Shown here piece after piece: positions 52,569 to 61,222 of a stretch of 64,000 nt of DNA. Made by a program: the position numbers and the translations under genes. Origin of the DNA: Saliphagus infecundisoli (GTDB lineage: Archaea > Halobacteriota > Halobacteria > Halobacteriales > Natrialbaceae); assembly GCF_020177375.1 (NCBI RefSeq), contig NZ_JAIWHV010000001.1, positions 744,001 to 808,000 on the forward strand. Reading direction: 5' to 3'. Position 1 is the first letter of the stretch. Each line of letters opens with the position of its first letter. A model generated the notes under the pieces. It had not been told where the DNA came from, searched no databases, and saw nothing but the letters and a program-made list of their open reading frames with translations.

Positions 52569-53273
52569 ATGACCGGGCCGTCCGGACCGAACGGCGGAGC
52601 GAAGCGGACGAGCGACGGGGAGGACGCCCAGGGGTTCTACGGCAGGTGGGCCCGCCTCTACGACCTGCTCGCACGGCGGACCCCCGGGATCGTCGCCCTC
52701 CGGAAGCGGGCGGCTGCGGCCTGCGAACTCTCTCCGGGCGACCGCGTCGTCGAGATGGGCTGTGGCACCGGCGCGAACCTCCCCCATCTGCGGGAGTCGG
52801 TCGGTCCCGAGGGCAGCGTGGTCGGCGTGGATTTCACCCGACCAGTGCTCGAGCGCGCTCGCGGGCTCACCGCCGACTACGACAACGTCCACGTCGTCCG
52901 CGCCGACGCGACCCGGGCGCCGGTCGCCGACTGCGACGCGGTACTCGTGACGTTCGTCGTCGGAATGCTCGCCGATCCCGCGGGCGCGGTCTCCGACTGG
53001 GCGGACCTCGTCGGTCCCGGCGGACACGTCGTTCTCGTCAACGCCGCCAGCAGCCGCCGGTGGTACGCCCCGGCGGTCAACGCCGCGCTCCGGGCGGTAA
53101 CGATCCTCTCGACGCCCCCGACGACCCGACTCCGGTACGACGAGGATCCACTCGATCGCCTCGACGAACGGGTCGCGGCGGCTCACGACCGGCTCCGGGA
53201 GCGGTCGTCGGCGGTCGCCGACGAGACCCACGCCCTGGGCGCGGTCCGGCTCACCGGCGGCCGGGTGCGGTGA
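52569..53273 (+). CDS. Class I SAM-dependent methyltransferase
   Basis: A 234-aa protein. SAM-binding motif I: VVEMGCGTGANLPHL; motif II: VVGVDFTRPVLERA; then VHVVRADATRAPVADCDAVLVTFVVGML. The YGRWARLYDLLARRTPGIVALRKRAAAACEL start is like UbiE/Gcd14-like small-molecule methyltransferases. Target unknown. It starts 3 nt after the HTH-ThiN gene and is surely co-transcribed with it. Confidence 0.9.
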   Translation: MTGPSGPNGGAKRTSDGEDAQGFYGRWARLYDLLARRTPGIVALRKRAAAACELSPGDRVVEMGCGTGANLPHLRESVGPEGSVVGVDFTRPVLERARGLTADYDNVHVVRADATRAPVADCDAVLVTFVVGMLADPAGAVSDWADLVGPGGHVVLVNAASSRRWYAPAVNAALRAVTILSTPPTTRLRYDEDPLDRLDERVAAAHDRLRERSSAVADETHALGAVRLTGGRVR

Positions 53274-53287
53274 GCGCGGTATTGGGG

Positions 53288-53689
53288 TCAGCCCTCGAGA
53301 CCCTCGTAGCCGACGAGGCGCTCCCGAAGCCCCTCGGGGATCGGCGTCGGGCGGCCGTCGCCGCTGACCGAGACGAGCGTCGTCTCGCCGGTCGCCGCCA
53401 CGTCGTCGCCGTCGCGGACCTCGTAGGCCATCGTCACGCTGGTCTCGCCGACCGCCGTCGTCTCGACGGCGACGGTAAGCGGCCCCCGCCGGGCGACGGG
53501 GCGCTCGAAGGAGAGTTCGATTCCCGCGACGACGCCGGGGAAGCTTTCAGGGTCCTGGTCGATCGCGTCCTTCAGGTAGGCGATGCGGGCTTCCTCCAGG
53601 TAGGTCGCGTAGACGGCGTTGTTGACGTGGCCGTAGGTGTCGAGATCGCTGTAGCGGACCCGCACCTCGGTCGTGAAGGGATCGTCCAT
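53288..53689 (-). CDS. Acyl-CoA thioesterase (4HBT / YbgC-like)
   Basis: A 133-aa hot-dog fold thioesterase. The signature VRYSDLDTYGHVNNAVYATYLEEARIAYL is that of the 4-hydroxybenzoyl-CoA thioesterase group, with the active-site Asp in YSDLD. Hydrolyses acyl-CoA; physiological substrate unknown. Convergent with the methyltransferase. Confidence 0.92.
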   Translation of the reverse strand: MDDPFTTEVRVRYSDLDTYGHVNNAVYATYLEEARIAYLKDAIDQDPESFPGVVAGIELSFERPVARRGPLTVAVETTAVGETSVTMAYEVRDGDDVAATGETTLVSVSGDGRPTPIPEGLRERLVGYEGLEG

Positions 53690-53758
53690 GGCGGAGAGAC
53701 GGGGCCTCGTGTCAAGTGCGCTGTGGTCTCTCCGGCGCTCGACTCCTCTCCCGGTCTC

Positions 53759-54529
53759 TCACCCGCCGCCGTAGCGGTCGGCGTGGTCGGGGCAGAACTC
53801 CGGTTCGCGGAGTTGTGCCTCGATCAGGTCCTCCTGATAGTGGGCGTCGTAGAGCCGACAGCCTTCCTCGGGGCAGAACGCCTCGCCCGTCTCGAGGAAG
53901 TGGACCGCCGCGAGGGCGTACCCCTTCAGCGCGTCGGTCGTCCGGGGGTCCGAAGCGATCAGAAACTCGCCCTCGACCTCGTTCTCCAGGACCTCCCGCG
54001 GCGGGGCACCCCCCGAAAGCAACGCGTGGCGTTCCTTCTCTCGATAATACGCCTCGGGCTTGGCGGGGGCCTCGTACAGCCCCGGGACGGAGACGATCGA
54101 GGGCTGGCCCGGAACCACGACGCGCTTGTGCCACCGGGCGTCGTGGTCGCCCCAGGTCGCGATCGCCCGATCGAGCAGGACGACATGAGCGTGGTCGAGC
54201 CCGCGTTCGCCCACGGGGAGGGCGTCGTTGAACGCCAGGCGGAGGGCGATCCCGTCGTAGAGCACCCCGCCCGCGCGCTCTGGCTCTGCCATGGCGCGCT
54301 CCTCGTAGCGGACGGCGCCGAGCATCGTGTTGCCGGTCTCTCGCTCGCCCGGCGAGCGGACCCGCGCGGCGGCGAACGCCTCCGCGAGGGAGTCGTCGCC
54401 GTCGGTCCTCAGAAAGCGATCGCGAACCTCCACCCGACCACCGATCCGCTCTGCGAGCCACTCCTCGATCGCGTCGGCGTCGGCAACGGTCGTCGGCGCG
54501 CGGTAGATCGAAACTCGCTCCACGCTCAT
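53759..54529 (-). CDS. Degenerate archaemetzincin-like protein (DUF6775-like)
   Basis: A 256-aa protein. The C-terminal zinc-finger part of archaemetzincins is recognisable: Cys219, Cys224, Cys246 and His249 (AFCPEEGCRLYDAHY, then PEFCPDHAD). The preceding catalytic helix that should be HExxHxxGxxH reads AAVHFLETGEAF, so the zinc-binding and Glu residues are lost. An upstream strand region SIVSVPGLYEAPAKPEAYY matches the family. NCBI names related archaeal proteins DUF6775 putative metallopeptidases, to my knowledge. Divergent from the SagB-like gene, with a GTGGTACCAC palindrome 12 nt before ATG 54529. Confidence 0.65.
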   Translation of the reverse strand: MSVERVSIYRAPTTVADADAIEEWLAERIGGRVEVRDRFLRTDGDDSLAEAFAAARVRSPGERETGNTMLGAVRYEERAMAEPERAGGVLYDGIALRLAFNDALPVGERGLDHAHVVLLDRAIATWGDHDARWHKRVVVPGQPSIVSVPGLYEAPAKPEAYYREKERHALLSGGAPPREVLENEVEGEFLIASDPRTTDALKGYALAAVHFLETGEAFCPEEGCRLYDAHYQEDLIEAQLREPEFCPDHADRYGGG

Positions 54530-54540
54530 GAAACCTCTTC

Positions 54541-54550
54541 GTGGTACCAC
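54541..54550. promoter_or_regulatory. GTGGTACCAC palindrome in the divergent DUF6775-like/SagB promoter
   Basis: A perfect 10-bp palindrome 12-21 nt upstream of ATG 54529 (minus) and 65 nt before ATG 54615 (plus). A near-identical palindrome, GTAGTACCAC, precedes thi4. Both occupy the same distance from a minus-strand start codon, consistent with a shared repressor. Confidence 0.45.
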
Positions 54551-54614
54551 CGACGAAACGCTTCCGGTCGCGCCCCACCACAGCGATTTTCTCCCTGTCG
54601 GCCGACCGACCTCT

Positions 54615-56177
54615 ATGGTCGATGCACTCGAGTACCACGAGGAGACGAACCACTCCCCCCGTGAGATCCACAACGGCGACTTCTCGCTGGATCCGCGGAC
54701 CAAGCCCCGGCCGTACAAGGTCTACGAGGACCTCCCGCGGGTCGAACTGCCGTCGATTCGCCCGCCACAGGGGCCGGCACTCGATGCGATCTCGGAGTCT
54801 CGAGCGGATCCCGTGACCGACGCCGCCGACGGACCGGAGGAGTTCGGCCGTGAGGCCCTCGCGACGCTCTGTTACGAGGCCAGCGGCGTCATCCGGGAGA
54901 TCACCACGTCCGACGGCCGCGAGATGGCGTTCCGGGCGGCCTCCTGTACGGGAAAGCTCTACCACGTCGACCTCTACGCCGTCTGTGGCGACTTCCCCGA
55001 TCTCGCCGCCGGCGTCTACCACTTCGATCCCTCGCGGATGGCGCTTGACGTCCTCCGGGAGGGCGACTTCCGGGGGATCGTTGCCAACGCAGTAGGGGGT
55101 GGCGGCGACGGCTCGACCGGCGTCGCCGACGCGCCCGTGACGTTCGTCGCGACCTCGACGTGGTGGCGAAACGCCTGGAAGTACCGCGAGCGCACCTATC
55201 GACACGCCTTCTGGGATTCGGGGACCGTACTCGCGAACCTGCTGGCGGCGGCCCACGCGACCGACCGGCGAGGGGAAGTCGTCGCCGCCTTCGCCGACGA
55301 CCCGATCGCCGAGTTGGTGGGCGTCGATCCCGGCAAGGAGGCACCGATCGCACTCGCGCCCGTCGGGAGCGGCGATCCGGTTCCCGATCCCCACCCAGTG
55401 GAGCCGATCGACCCTGCGACCGAACCGCTCTCGTCCGACTGCGAGGAGTACCCACTGATCGGCGAGGCGTGGGGGGCGAGTACCCTCGCCGACGGCGACG
55501 CGGTCGGGAAGTGGCGCCGGCGGGTCCGGGACGCGATCAGCGGGCGTCGCTTCGGAAGTCAGACCGAGGACGACGAGGACCGAGAACGGATCGCCCTCGA
55601 CCCCGTCGATTCCGAGACGGCCTCCGCGCGCCCCCTGCACGCCACGATCCGGCGGCGGGGCTCCTGTCGGGAATACTCCAGGGAGGGACCGAGCCGACGG
55701 CAGGTCAGGACGATCCTCGACCGGGCGACTCGAGGCGTTCCCGCCGACTGGAACGCCGGGGCGGGAAACGGCCTGGCGTTCACCGACCTCCACGTCCTCA
55801 CGACCGGCGTCTCGGGGATTCCCGACGGGAGCTACCGGTACCGTTCCGACGAGGACGTCCTCGAGCGAGCCGCAGAAATCGACCGTGAGGAGAAAGCGAG
55901 GCTCGCACTCGACCAGTCGTGGGCCGGCGACGCCCACGTCAACGTCTACCTGCTCGCCGACGTGGAGGGGATCGTCGAGGAGTTCGGGAATCGGGGCTAC
56001 CGGCTCGCCCAGTTGGAGGCGGGGCTCACGCTCGGCCGACTCTACCTCGCGACCTACGCCCACCGCGAGCTGGGCGGGCTCGGGCTCACGTTCTACGACG
56101 ACCTCGCCAGCGAGAAACTCGCCCAGGGGGAACGGACGCCGACCTGTCTGTTCGCCTTCGGGAAGCGGGGAGACTAA
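54615..56177 (+). CDS. SagB/ThcOx-type oxidoreductase, tandem nitroreductase domains
   Basis: A 520-aa protein with two nitroreductase-fold halves. The first (about residues 10-260) has EYHEETNHSPREIHNGDFSLDPRTKPRPYKVYEDLPRVELP and the ThcOx-like FRAASCTGKLYHVDLYAVC ... AGVYHFDPSRMALDVLR. The second (330-520) repeats the layout: HATIRRRGSCREYS, RYRSDEDVLERAA, and ETHR-type RLAQLEAGLTLGRLYLATYAHRELGGLGLTFYDD. SagB enzymes use FMN to oxidise thiazolines to thiazoles, but no YcaO partner is visible in this window. ATG 54615 is preferred to ATG 54528, whose N-terminus overlaps the divergent gene. Confidence 0.85.
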   Translation: MVDALEYHEETNHSPREIHNGDFSLDPRTKPRPYKVYEDLPRVELPSIRPPQGPALDAISESRADPVTDAADGPEEFGREALATLCYEASGVIREITTSDGREMAFRAASCTGKLYHVDLYAVCGDFPDLAAGVYHFDPSRMALDVLREGDFRGIVANAVGGGGDGSTGVADAPVTFVATSTWWRNAWKYRERTYRHAFWDSGTVLANLLAAAHATDRRGEVVAAFADDPIAELVGVDPGKEAPIALAPVGSGDPVPDPHPVEPIDPATEPLSSDCEEYPLIGEAWGASTLADGDAVGKWRRRVRDAISGRRFGSQTEDDEDRERIALDPVDSETASARPLHATIRRRGSCREYSREGPSRRQVRTILDRATRGVPADWNAGAGNGLAFTDLHVLTTGVSGIPDGSYRYRSDEDVLERAAEIDREEKARLALDQSWAGDAHVNVYLLADVEGIVEEFGNRGYRLAQLEAGLTLGRLYLATYAHRELGGLGLTFYDDLASEKLAQGERTPTCLFAFGKRGD

Positions 56178-56186
56178 GCAGGATTC

Positions 56187-57113
56187 TCAGTCGTCGGCGG
56201 GTGCTCGCGAGGTCATCTCGACGGGGTCGGCCTCGACCTCGAGTTCGTCGAGTGCGACCTGGGCGGCACGCTTGCCCGAGACGAGCATGGCGCCGAAGGT
56301 GGGCCCCATCCGTGGGAGGCCGTAGGTGGTCGCGACGGCCATCCCGGTCGCGATCAGGCCGTCGTGGACGAGGCCGGTGTGTTCGACGACGGCGTCCTCG
56401 CTCTCGCCGACCCACATCGAGTCGTGGCCCGGCGAGTCGTGGCCGGGCGCGCCGTAGGAGTCGTCGCCCGTCTGGTCCATCCCGCCGGCGCTCGCGGCCG
56501 CGTCGCCGATCCCCGGGGCGTCGAGGACGCCGCGTTCGTGGAGTTTGGTGACCGCCATCGCGTCGTGGCCGGTGGCGTCGATCACCAGACTCCCCTCGAC
56601 GGCGATCGGATCGACGCAGGTGATCTCCCGGGGCAGGGCGTGGACCGGCGTCCAGTTCATCACGATCCCGCCGACTCTGTGATCCTCGCGGATCACGATG
56701 TCCGTGAACTCGGTCATGTTCTGCATCTTCGCGCCCGCGTCGCAGGCGGCCTTGATCAGTCCCGAACAGGCCTCGGGACCGTTCGCGACGTACAGACCCT
56801 CGCTGTCGCGGGACTGCTTGAAGTCGACGTCCAGGTCCTCGAGAACCTGCTGGGCCGGATCCCGGACGGTGACCTTGTTCATCAGGAACCCGCCGAGCCA
56901 GAACCCGCCGCCCAGATAGTTGTTCTTCTCGACGACCATCACCTGGACTCCCCGCTCGGAGAGCTCCTTTGCGGCCATCAGCCCCGACGGGCCGCCGCCG
57001 ACGATGATCACGTCCGAGTCCGAGAAGTCCATGAACTCCTCGGTCCACTCCTGTCCGATCGCGCGGGTCACGTCCGCCTCGCCGACGTCGCTGAACTGGC
57101 CGAACTCGCTCAT
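56187..57113 (-). CDS. thi4: Thiazole synthase Thi4 (suicide, Cys sulfur donor type)
   Basis: A 308-aa Thi4. FAD/NAD-binding motif: [21 protein letters not shown]; then [30 protein letters not shown] carries Cys166, which matches the essential Cys of the Haloferax enzyme that donates its sulfur, rather than the His of sulfide-using archaeal Thi4. The C-terminal [16 protein letters not shown] is typical. It makes the ADP-thiazole precursor of thiamine from NAD and glycine. Convergent with the SagB-like gene. The promoter carries a palindrome. Confidence 0.95.
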   Translation of the reverse strand: MSEFGQFSDVGEADVTRAIGQEWTEEFMDFSDSDVIIVGGGPSGLMAAKELSERGVQVMVVEKNNYLGGGFWLGGFLMNKVTVRDPAQQVLEDLDVDFKQSRDSEGLYVANGPEACSGLIKAACDAGAKMQNMTEFTDIVIREDHRVGGIVMNWTPVHALPREITCVDPIAVEGSLVIDATGHDAMAVTKLHERGVLDAPGIGDAAASAGGMDQTGDDSYGAPGHDSPGHDSMWVGESEDAVVEHTGLVHDGLIATGMAVATTYGLPRMGPTFGAMLVSGKRAAQVALDELEVEADPVEMTSRAPADD

Positions 57114-57121
57114 ACAACGAG

Positions 57122-57145
57122 GTAGTACCACTGGGTATAGAAAAG
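57122..57145 (-). promoter_or_regulatory. thi4 promoter: TATA box and GTGGTACTAC palindrome
   Basis: On the minus strand, TTTTCTATACCC (about 57134-57145) is followed by GTGGTACTAC (57131-57122), then ATG 57113. The palindrome lies between the TATA box and a leaderless start, the classic repressor position. I see no THI-box riboswitch. Confidence 0.5.
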
Positions 57146-57201
57146 ACTGTCGTCCCGCCGTCCGAACCCTCAAGGTGAGACCCTTCCAACGTACCGCCAG
57201 G

Positions 57202-57588
57202 ATGAAACGCCGCGCGTTCCTCGTCTCCCTGCTCGCGGCCACGGCGGGCTGTCTCGACCGCTTTTCGGAGGACGAGGGCGGCGATCCGATCGACCCCGAG
57301 GACGTTGCGATCACCTACGACGAACTCGTCCGGGAGGACGCCGGTACCGACGACGAACGCGTCTACGTCTGGGGGGTCGTCCGCAACGAGGGCGACCGGG
57401 AGATGAGCTTGGTCGAGATCCGGGCGATCTTTCTGGACGACGACGGCGAGGAGCTAGACCGGGTCATCGAGGCCGTTCCCGACGTCACCTCCGGCGACGA
57501 ATGGGAGTTCGAGATCGAGTTCCCCGACTTCGGCGAGCGTGCCCGCAGGGTTGCCGGCTACGACCTCGAGATCGTCACGGGCGTATAG
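57202..57588 (+). CDS. Lipoprotein with FxLYD-like domain
   Basis: A 128-aa protein. The N-terminus [17 protein letters not shown] has a twin-arginine-like start and a lipobox (TAGC, Cys17). The mature domain has strand pattern [33 protein letters not shown] ... [10 protein letters not shown] typical of small FxLYD-type beta domains. Function unknown. Divergent from thi4. Confidence 0.8.
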   Translation: MKRRAFLVSLLAATAGCLDRFSEDEGGDPIDPEDVAITYDELVREDAGTDDERVYVWGVVRNEGDREMSLVEIRAIFLDDDGEELDRVIEAVPDVTSGDEWEFEIEFPDFGERARRVAGYDLEIVTGV

Positions 57589-57685
57589 CAATGAGATCGA
57601 CGACCACCCTCCCCGATCGCGCGACCGCCTCCGGAACGACCGGACAGACTGGCATGTCCGTGCGAACACTCCCCACGAGACGGCC

Positions 57686-59230
57686 ATGAGCGACCACGAC
57701 GAGGGCGTGTCGGTGCTCGCCAAACAGGGAACGATCACCTTCGTCGGCAACGTCGCCAACGGACTCTTTGGCTTCGCGATCGTCATGCTGATGACGCGGT
57801 ACGTCAGCCCCTCGATCTACGGGCTGTTCATCCTCGCGACCTCGATCGTCCTCTTCATGCAGGTCTTCGGGAACCTCGGACTCCCGCTGGCGATCGACTA
57901 CTTCGTTCCCCAGTACCTAGACGACGGCGAGCAGGGGAAGGCAAAAGGCGTCATCGTCCAGGTGACCGCGACCGTGCTGGTGACTTCGACGATCGTCGCC
58001 GGTGTGCTGGCCTACGGCGCCACCTTCCTCTCCGTGTTCCTGGGCGAGCCCTCTCTCCGGATCGCGCTGCTCGCCCTGAGCGTCACGATTCCGATGCTCG
58101 CGATCTACAACGTCCTGCTCACGTCCTACTACAGCATCAAGAAGCTCCAGTACCGTGTGATCATGCGCGACCTCGTCCGTCCGACCGTCCGCTTTTCGAT
58201 CACGCTCGGGCTCTTGCTCGCGGGCTTTGGCCTCTTCGGGCTGCTCGGGGGGTATATCGTCGGTCTCCTGGTCGCCATCTCGGTCGGGACGGCCGTCTTC
58301 CTCTACAAGGCATGGTCGGTGCTCACGGCCGAGACGGAGTTCGTCCCCGCCCGCCCGCTGGTCACCTACTCGGTTCCCCTGGCGATGACGAGCGTCGTCT
58401 TCGTGCTCATGGGCCAGGTCGATTACTTCGTCCTCGGGTTCTTCCTCGACTCGGGCGACGTCGGGATCTACCGCGTCGGCTACATGCTCGGCTCCGCGCT
58501 CATGATCATCTTCAACTCGCTGGCACCCGTCTTCAAACCCCTCATCGCCGAGACCAGAGACGACAGCGAACTCGTCCGGGAGCGCTTCCGGATCGCCGCC
58601 CGCTGGATCGCCGGCTTCACCCTCCCGATCGCGATCGTCCTCTCGCTCGGCGCCACCTCCTACCTCTCGGTGTTCTACACCCCCCAGTACGCCGAGGCGA
58701 ACCTCGTCGTCGTGACCCTCTGTGGCGCCTTCCTCTTCAACGCCGTCTTCGGCGGCCCCGACGGCACCCTCCTCCAGGGGATGGGCTACTCGCGGATCGT
58801 CTTCGCGAACACGCTGGTCCTCTTCGGGGCGAACACGCTCGTCTCCTTTCTGCTCGTCCCTCGCATCGGTATCGAGGGCGCCGCGATCGGCTCGGCGACC
58901 GCGCTCGTCCTCGTCGGCCTGCTCACGCTCGCCGAACTCTACTACCTCGATCGGGTCCACCCGTTTACGGCCGCGTTCGGGAAGGTGCTCCTCGCGGGCG
59001 TCCCGGCAACGGCCGCCGGCGCCGTCGTCGTCACCCTCCTCGAGTCGACCACCGCGATCGCCGCCGCCCTCCCGGTGGCCGTCGTCGGCACCTACGCGCT
59101 CGCGCTGGTCGCCACCGACGCGTTCACCGAGGCCGACGCCCGGATGGCCGCCGAGTTCGGCGTCGGGCTCGAGAACTGGTCGCCCCGCTCGACGCTCGAC
59201 CGGCTCGGCTCCCGCCTGCGGGGTCGGTAG
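57686..59230 (+). CDS. Oligosaccharide flippase (MATE/MOP family, Wzx-like)
   Basis: A 514-aa protein with 14 membrane helices: VSVLAKQGTITFVGNVANGLFGFAIVMLMTRYVSPSIYGLFILA at the start and LVTYSVPLAMTSVVFVLMGQVDYFVLGFFLDSGDVGIYRVGYMLGSAL in the centre. The family moves lipid-linked oligosaccharides across the membrane, in haloarchaea dolichol-linked glycans. It lies 6 kb from the glycan-sugar genes. ATG 57686 follows a stretch without a plausible gene. Confidence 0.9.
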   Translation: MSDHDEGVSVLAKQGTITFVGNVANGLFGFAIVMLMTRYVSPSIYGLFILATSIVLFMQVFGNLGLPLAIDYFVPQYLDDGEQGKAKGVIVQVTATVLVTSTIVAGVLAYGATFLSVFLGEPSLRIALLALSVTIPMLAIYNVLLTSYYSIKKLQYRVIMRDLVRPTVRFSITLGLLLAGFGLFGLLGGYIVGLLVAISVGTAVFLYKAWSVLTAETEFVPARPLVTYSVPLAMTSVVFVLMGQVDYFVLGFFLDSGDVGIYRVGYMLGSALMIIFNSLAPVFKPLIAETRDDSELVRERFRIAARWIAGFTLPIAIVLSLGATSYLSVFYTPQYAEANLVVVTLCGAFLFNAVFGGPDGTLLQGMGYSRIVFANTLVLFGANTLVSFLLVPRIGIEGAAIGSATALVLVGLLTLAELYYLDRVHPFTAAFGKVLLAGVPATAAGAVVVTLLESTTAIAAALPVAVVGTYALALVATDAFTEADARMAAEFGVGLENWSPRSTLDRLGSRLRGR

Positions 59231-59362
59231 GTCGGAATCCTCATAGCGAACCAGTCGTTAGACGCCTCCGATGGGTTACAGCGAGGACGTCGTAAAGCCC
59301 TCCGGCGGAGCACGATCCCCCAGATCCACTACCTCTTCCGGGGGACCTTCGGCGGCTACGCC

Positions 59363-59926
59363 GTGAGCCCCACGACCGCCGAGGAGTACGTGTTGACCGC
59401 CCACTGTAGCGAGGCGTCGATCGAGGCCGTCCTCTCGGAGATGGGGTTTTCCCGGAACCCGATCGCCTCCCTGAAGGTCCGATTCGACGGCAACACCTCG
59501 GAGGGATCGTGGGTCTGGCGGCCCTCACTCGGCTCCTTGTGGCAACTCCACGTCGTCCTCCACGCACTGACGGACGACCCCGACGACCGCGTCGACGTCT
59601 ACGCCCACTGGGAGTGTTCCTGGATCCGCCACCCCTTCAGACACTACGTCGCCCGGGGGTACGACGCCGAGACGGGCGTCGAACTCGCCCGCCGGTGGCT
59701 CACCGGCTACGACGGCGACGCCATCGACGGGCTCGAGTACGAGATCGACGACTCCATCGAGCGCCGGCTGAGCGAGCGCCTCTCGCTTTCGTACTACAAG
59801 GTAAAGGAGTACGAACTCGCCCTCCGCAAACGCCTGCCGCTGGTTGACGGCGACGACCGCGGGATGACGATCGACCGCGAGGACGCCCGCGACGCCGTCT
59901 CCCCGCGGATCACCGACGAGATCTGA
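59363..59926 (+). CDS. Hypothetical protein with possible frameshifted N-terminus
   Basis: The first in-frame start is GTG 59363, but the frame is open upstream and encodes a convincing PQIHYLFRGTFGGYA before it. ATG 59271 would connect if one base were added to the C5 run 59317-59321, giving about 219 residues. The body (VLTAHCSEASIEAVLSEMGFSRNPIASLKVRFDGNTSEGSWVWRPS, HVVLHALTDDPDDRVDVYAHWECSWIRHPFRHYVARGYD) is well ordered and acidic. I do not recognise a family. It follows the flippase. Confidence 0.65.
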   Translation: MSPTTAEEYVLTAHCSEASIEAVLSEMGFSRNPIASLKVRFDGNTSEGSWVWRPSLGSLWQLHVVLHALTDDPDDRVDVYAHWECSWIRHPFRHYVARGYDAETGVELARRWLTGYDGDAIDGLEYEIDDSIERRLSERLSLSYYKVKEYELALRKRLPLVDGDDRGMTIDREDARDAVSPRITDEI

Positions 59927-59979
59927 TCCCTTCGCTCGATCACCGTCGGTCCACCGTGACTCTCGGCCGCGGCTCCGGA

Positions 59980-60312
59980 CTATCGGCCGGTCGACCGGCG
60001 ATCGGGTTCGGCCGCTCCAGTCCCGCTCGACCCGCGGATCCGGAGGAGTTCGTAGCAGTAGCCGACGGCGACCGACACTGCGTAGCAGCCGACGGTGAAG
60101 GGAACCCAGTACGCCCAGAACTCGAAGCGCGCCGAGAGGGCGTTGCCGATCGCCGTCCCGACCACGTAGATGAGATAGCCCGGCAGCGCCAGCGGCGTCA
60201 TCCAGGCGGTCCTGAGCCAGCCGGCCGCGAGGGGCACGACGAGGACGGCGTAGGTGGCGAGCGTCGCCGGCCCCGCGAGGACCCGCCGGAGCGAGACGGT
60301 TCGTTCGGTCAT
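59980..60312 (-). CDS. Small integral membrane protein (110 aa)
   Basis: ATG 60312 (MTERTVSLRRVL) overlaps the upstream gene's stop as ATGA, so the two are coupled. Three hydrophobic segments (about 15-35, 43-58, 66-88) with a hydrophilic, Gly/Arg-rich end. No motif recognised. Probably forms or assists a membrane complex with the M14-like protein encoded just before it. Confidence 0.72.
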   Translation of the reverse strand: MTERTVSLRRVLAGPATLATYAVLVVPLAAGWLRTAWMTPLALPGYLIYVVGTAIGNALSARFEFWAYWVPFTVGCYAVSVAVGYCYELLRIRGSSGTGAAEPDRRSTGR

Positions 60313-61124
60313 CGGCCCACACCCCCCCGGCCGTCGGCCGCTTCGAGCAGTCCGTGGAGCGAGAGGACCTTCGCGACCGCGTGGCGGGTCAGCTCGTTTT
60401 TCGCCTCCTGGTCCAGGAGGAACGCGGTCGTCTCGAAGAGGTAGGCGTCGGCGCCGAACTCCCGGTCGACCGCGTGAAAGAGCAGCGGGCCCCCCATCAT
60501 GCTCGTGGCCGCGGTGAACCGGTGAAAGGGCATGTACCACGGGATCGCGACCTCGTTCAAGTACGCCGCGAGCTCCTCGCCGCGGGCCGACGGCGAGTGA
60601 AAGATCGCCTGGCCGACGTATCTGGGATGGACGCCGTAGATCCCGAGCGAGCGGTGGAGGTCGAGGAAGACGTCGGGGGCATGGCGTTCGATGGTGGTCC
60701 AGAGCCCGCGGGCGAGCTCCGTCTCCGGGGGTCGATCGGGCGGAAACTGGCGGTTCAGGTCGCCGCCGACCCCGTCCCGGCGACCGTTCTCGATCGCGAC
60801 CCGGTTGGCCTCCGGGATCACGACCAGCCGGCCCGCGTCGGGATACCAGCTCGCGGCCTCGCGGGCGACCTCGATCCCGTTGGGTTCGTCGCCGTGGATC
60901 CCTCCCGTCACCATCACCGTCGGTCCCGCTTTCGGCGCGTCGACCACGTAGAGGGGCGTCTCGTGGCGGGTCCCGGGGAGGATCGTCTCGGTCTCCGTCC
61001 GGACGGGCTCGCCGCCGGGACGCCGTGCGGCCGCCACCAGCCCCGCGCCGGCCGAGGCGTTCTCCCGGCCGACCACGGTCGTTCCCGCGAGGATATCGGT
61101 CACGAGAACCTCCCATCGGGTCAT
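60309..61124 (-). CDS. Succinylglutamate desuccinylase/aspartoacylase-like (M14 family) protein
   Basis: A 271-aa zinc hydrolase. Metal ligands: VTGGIHGDEPNGIEVAREAASWY (His, Glu) and DVFLDLHRSLGIYG (His). DLNRQFPPDRPPE and a catalytic Glu in AYLFETTAF are further signatures. Members hydrolyse N-acyl amino acids or peptides; the substrate is open. ATG 61124 (MTRWEVLVTDI) is preferred over an upstream start at 61148. Divergent from the HxlR gene. Confidence 0.88.
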   Translation of the reverse strand: MTRWEVLVTDILAGTTVVGRENASAGAGLVAAARRPGGEPVRTETETILPGTRHETPLYVVDAPKAGPTVMVTGGIHGDEPNGIEVAREAASWYPDAGRLVVIPEANRVAIENGRRDGVGGDLNRQFPPDRPPETELARGLWTTIERHAPDVFLDLHRSLGIYGVHPRYVGQAIFHSPSARGEELAAYLNEVAIPWYMPFHRFTAATSMMGGPLLFHAVDREFGADAYLFETTAFLLDQEAKNELTRHAVAKVLSLHGLLEAADGRGGVGR

Positions 61125-61222
61125 CGTCGTCCCCGAGGCCCTCGCCACTAATGCGTGTTTCCCTCCGGAGCAAAGCGGTTCGATACCGAACCACTATACT
61201 CCCCGGCGACGTACGGCCGGCG

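Noticed and set aside
51611-54664. 1017-codon open frame across the thiamine region
   Set aside because: It runs through three real genes in another frame and its composition (Arg/Gly/Pro, no motifs) is a high-GC artefact.
57114-57200. TPP riboswitch upstream of thi4
   Set aside because: The start appears leaderless and the space is too short for a THI box; only a TATA box and palindrome are seen.
57592-57689. 32-codon frame ending in an ATGA overlap with the flippase start
   Set aside because: Thr/Arg-rich without protein-like character; more likely the flippase leader.
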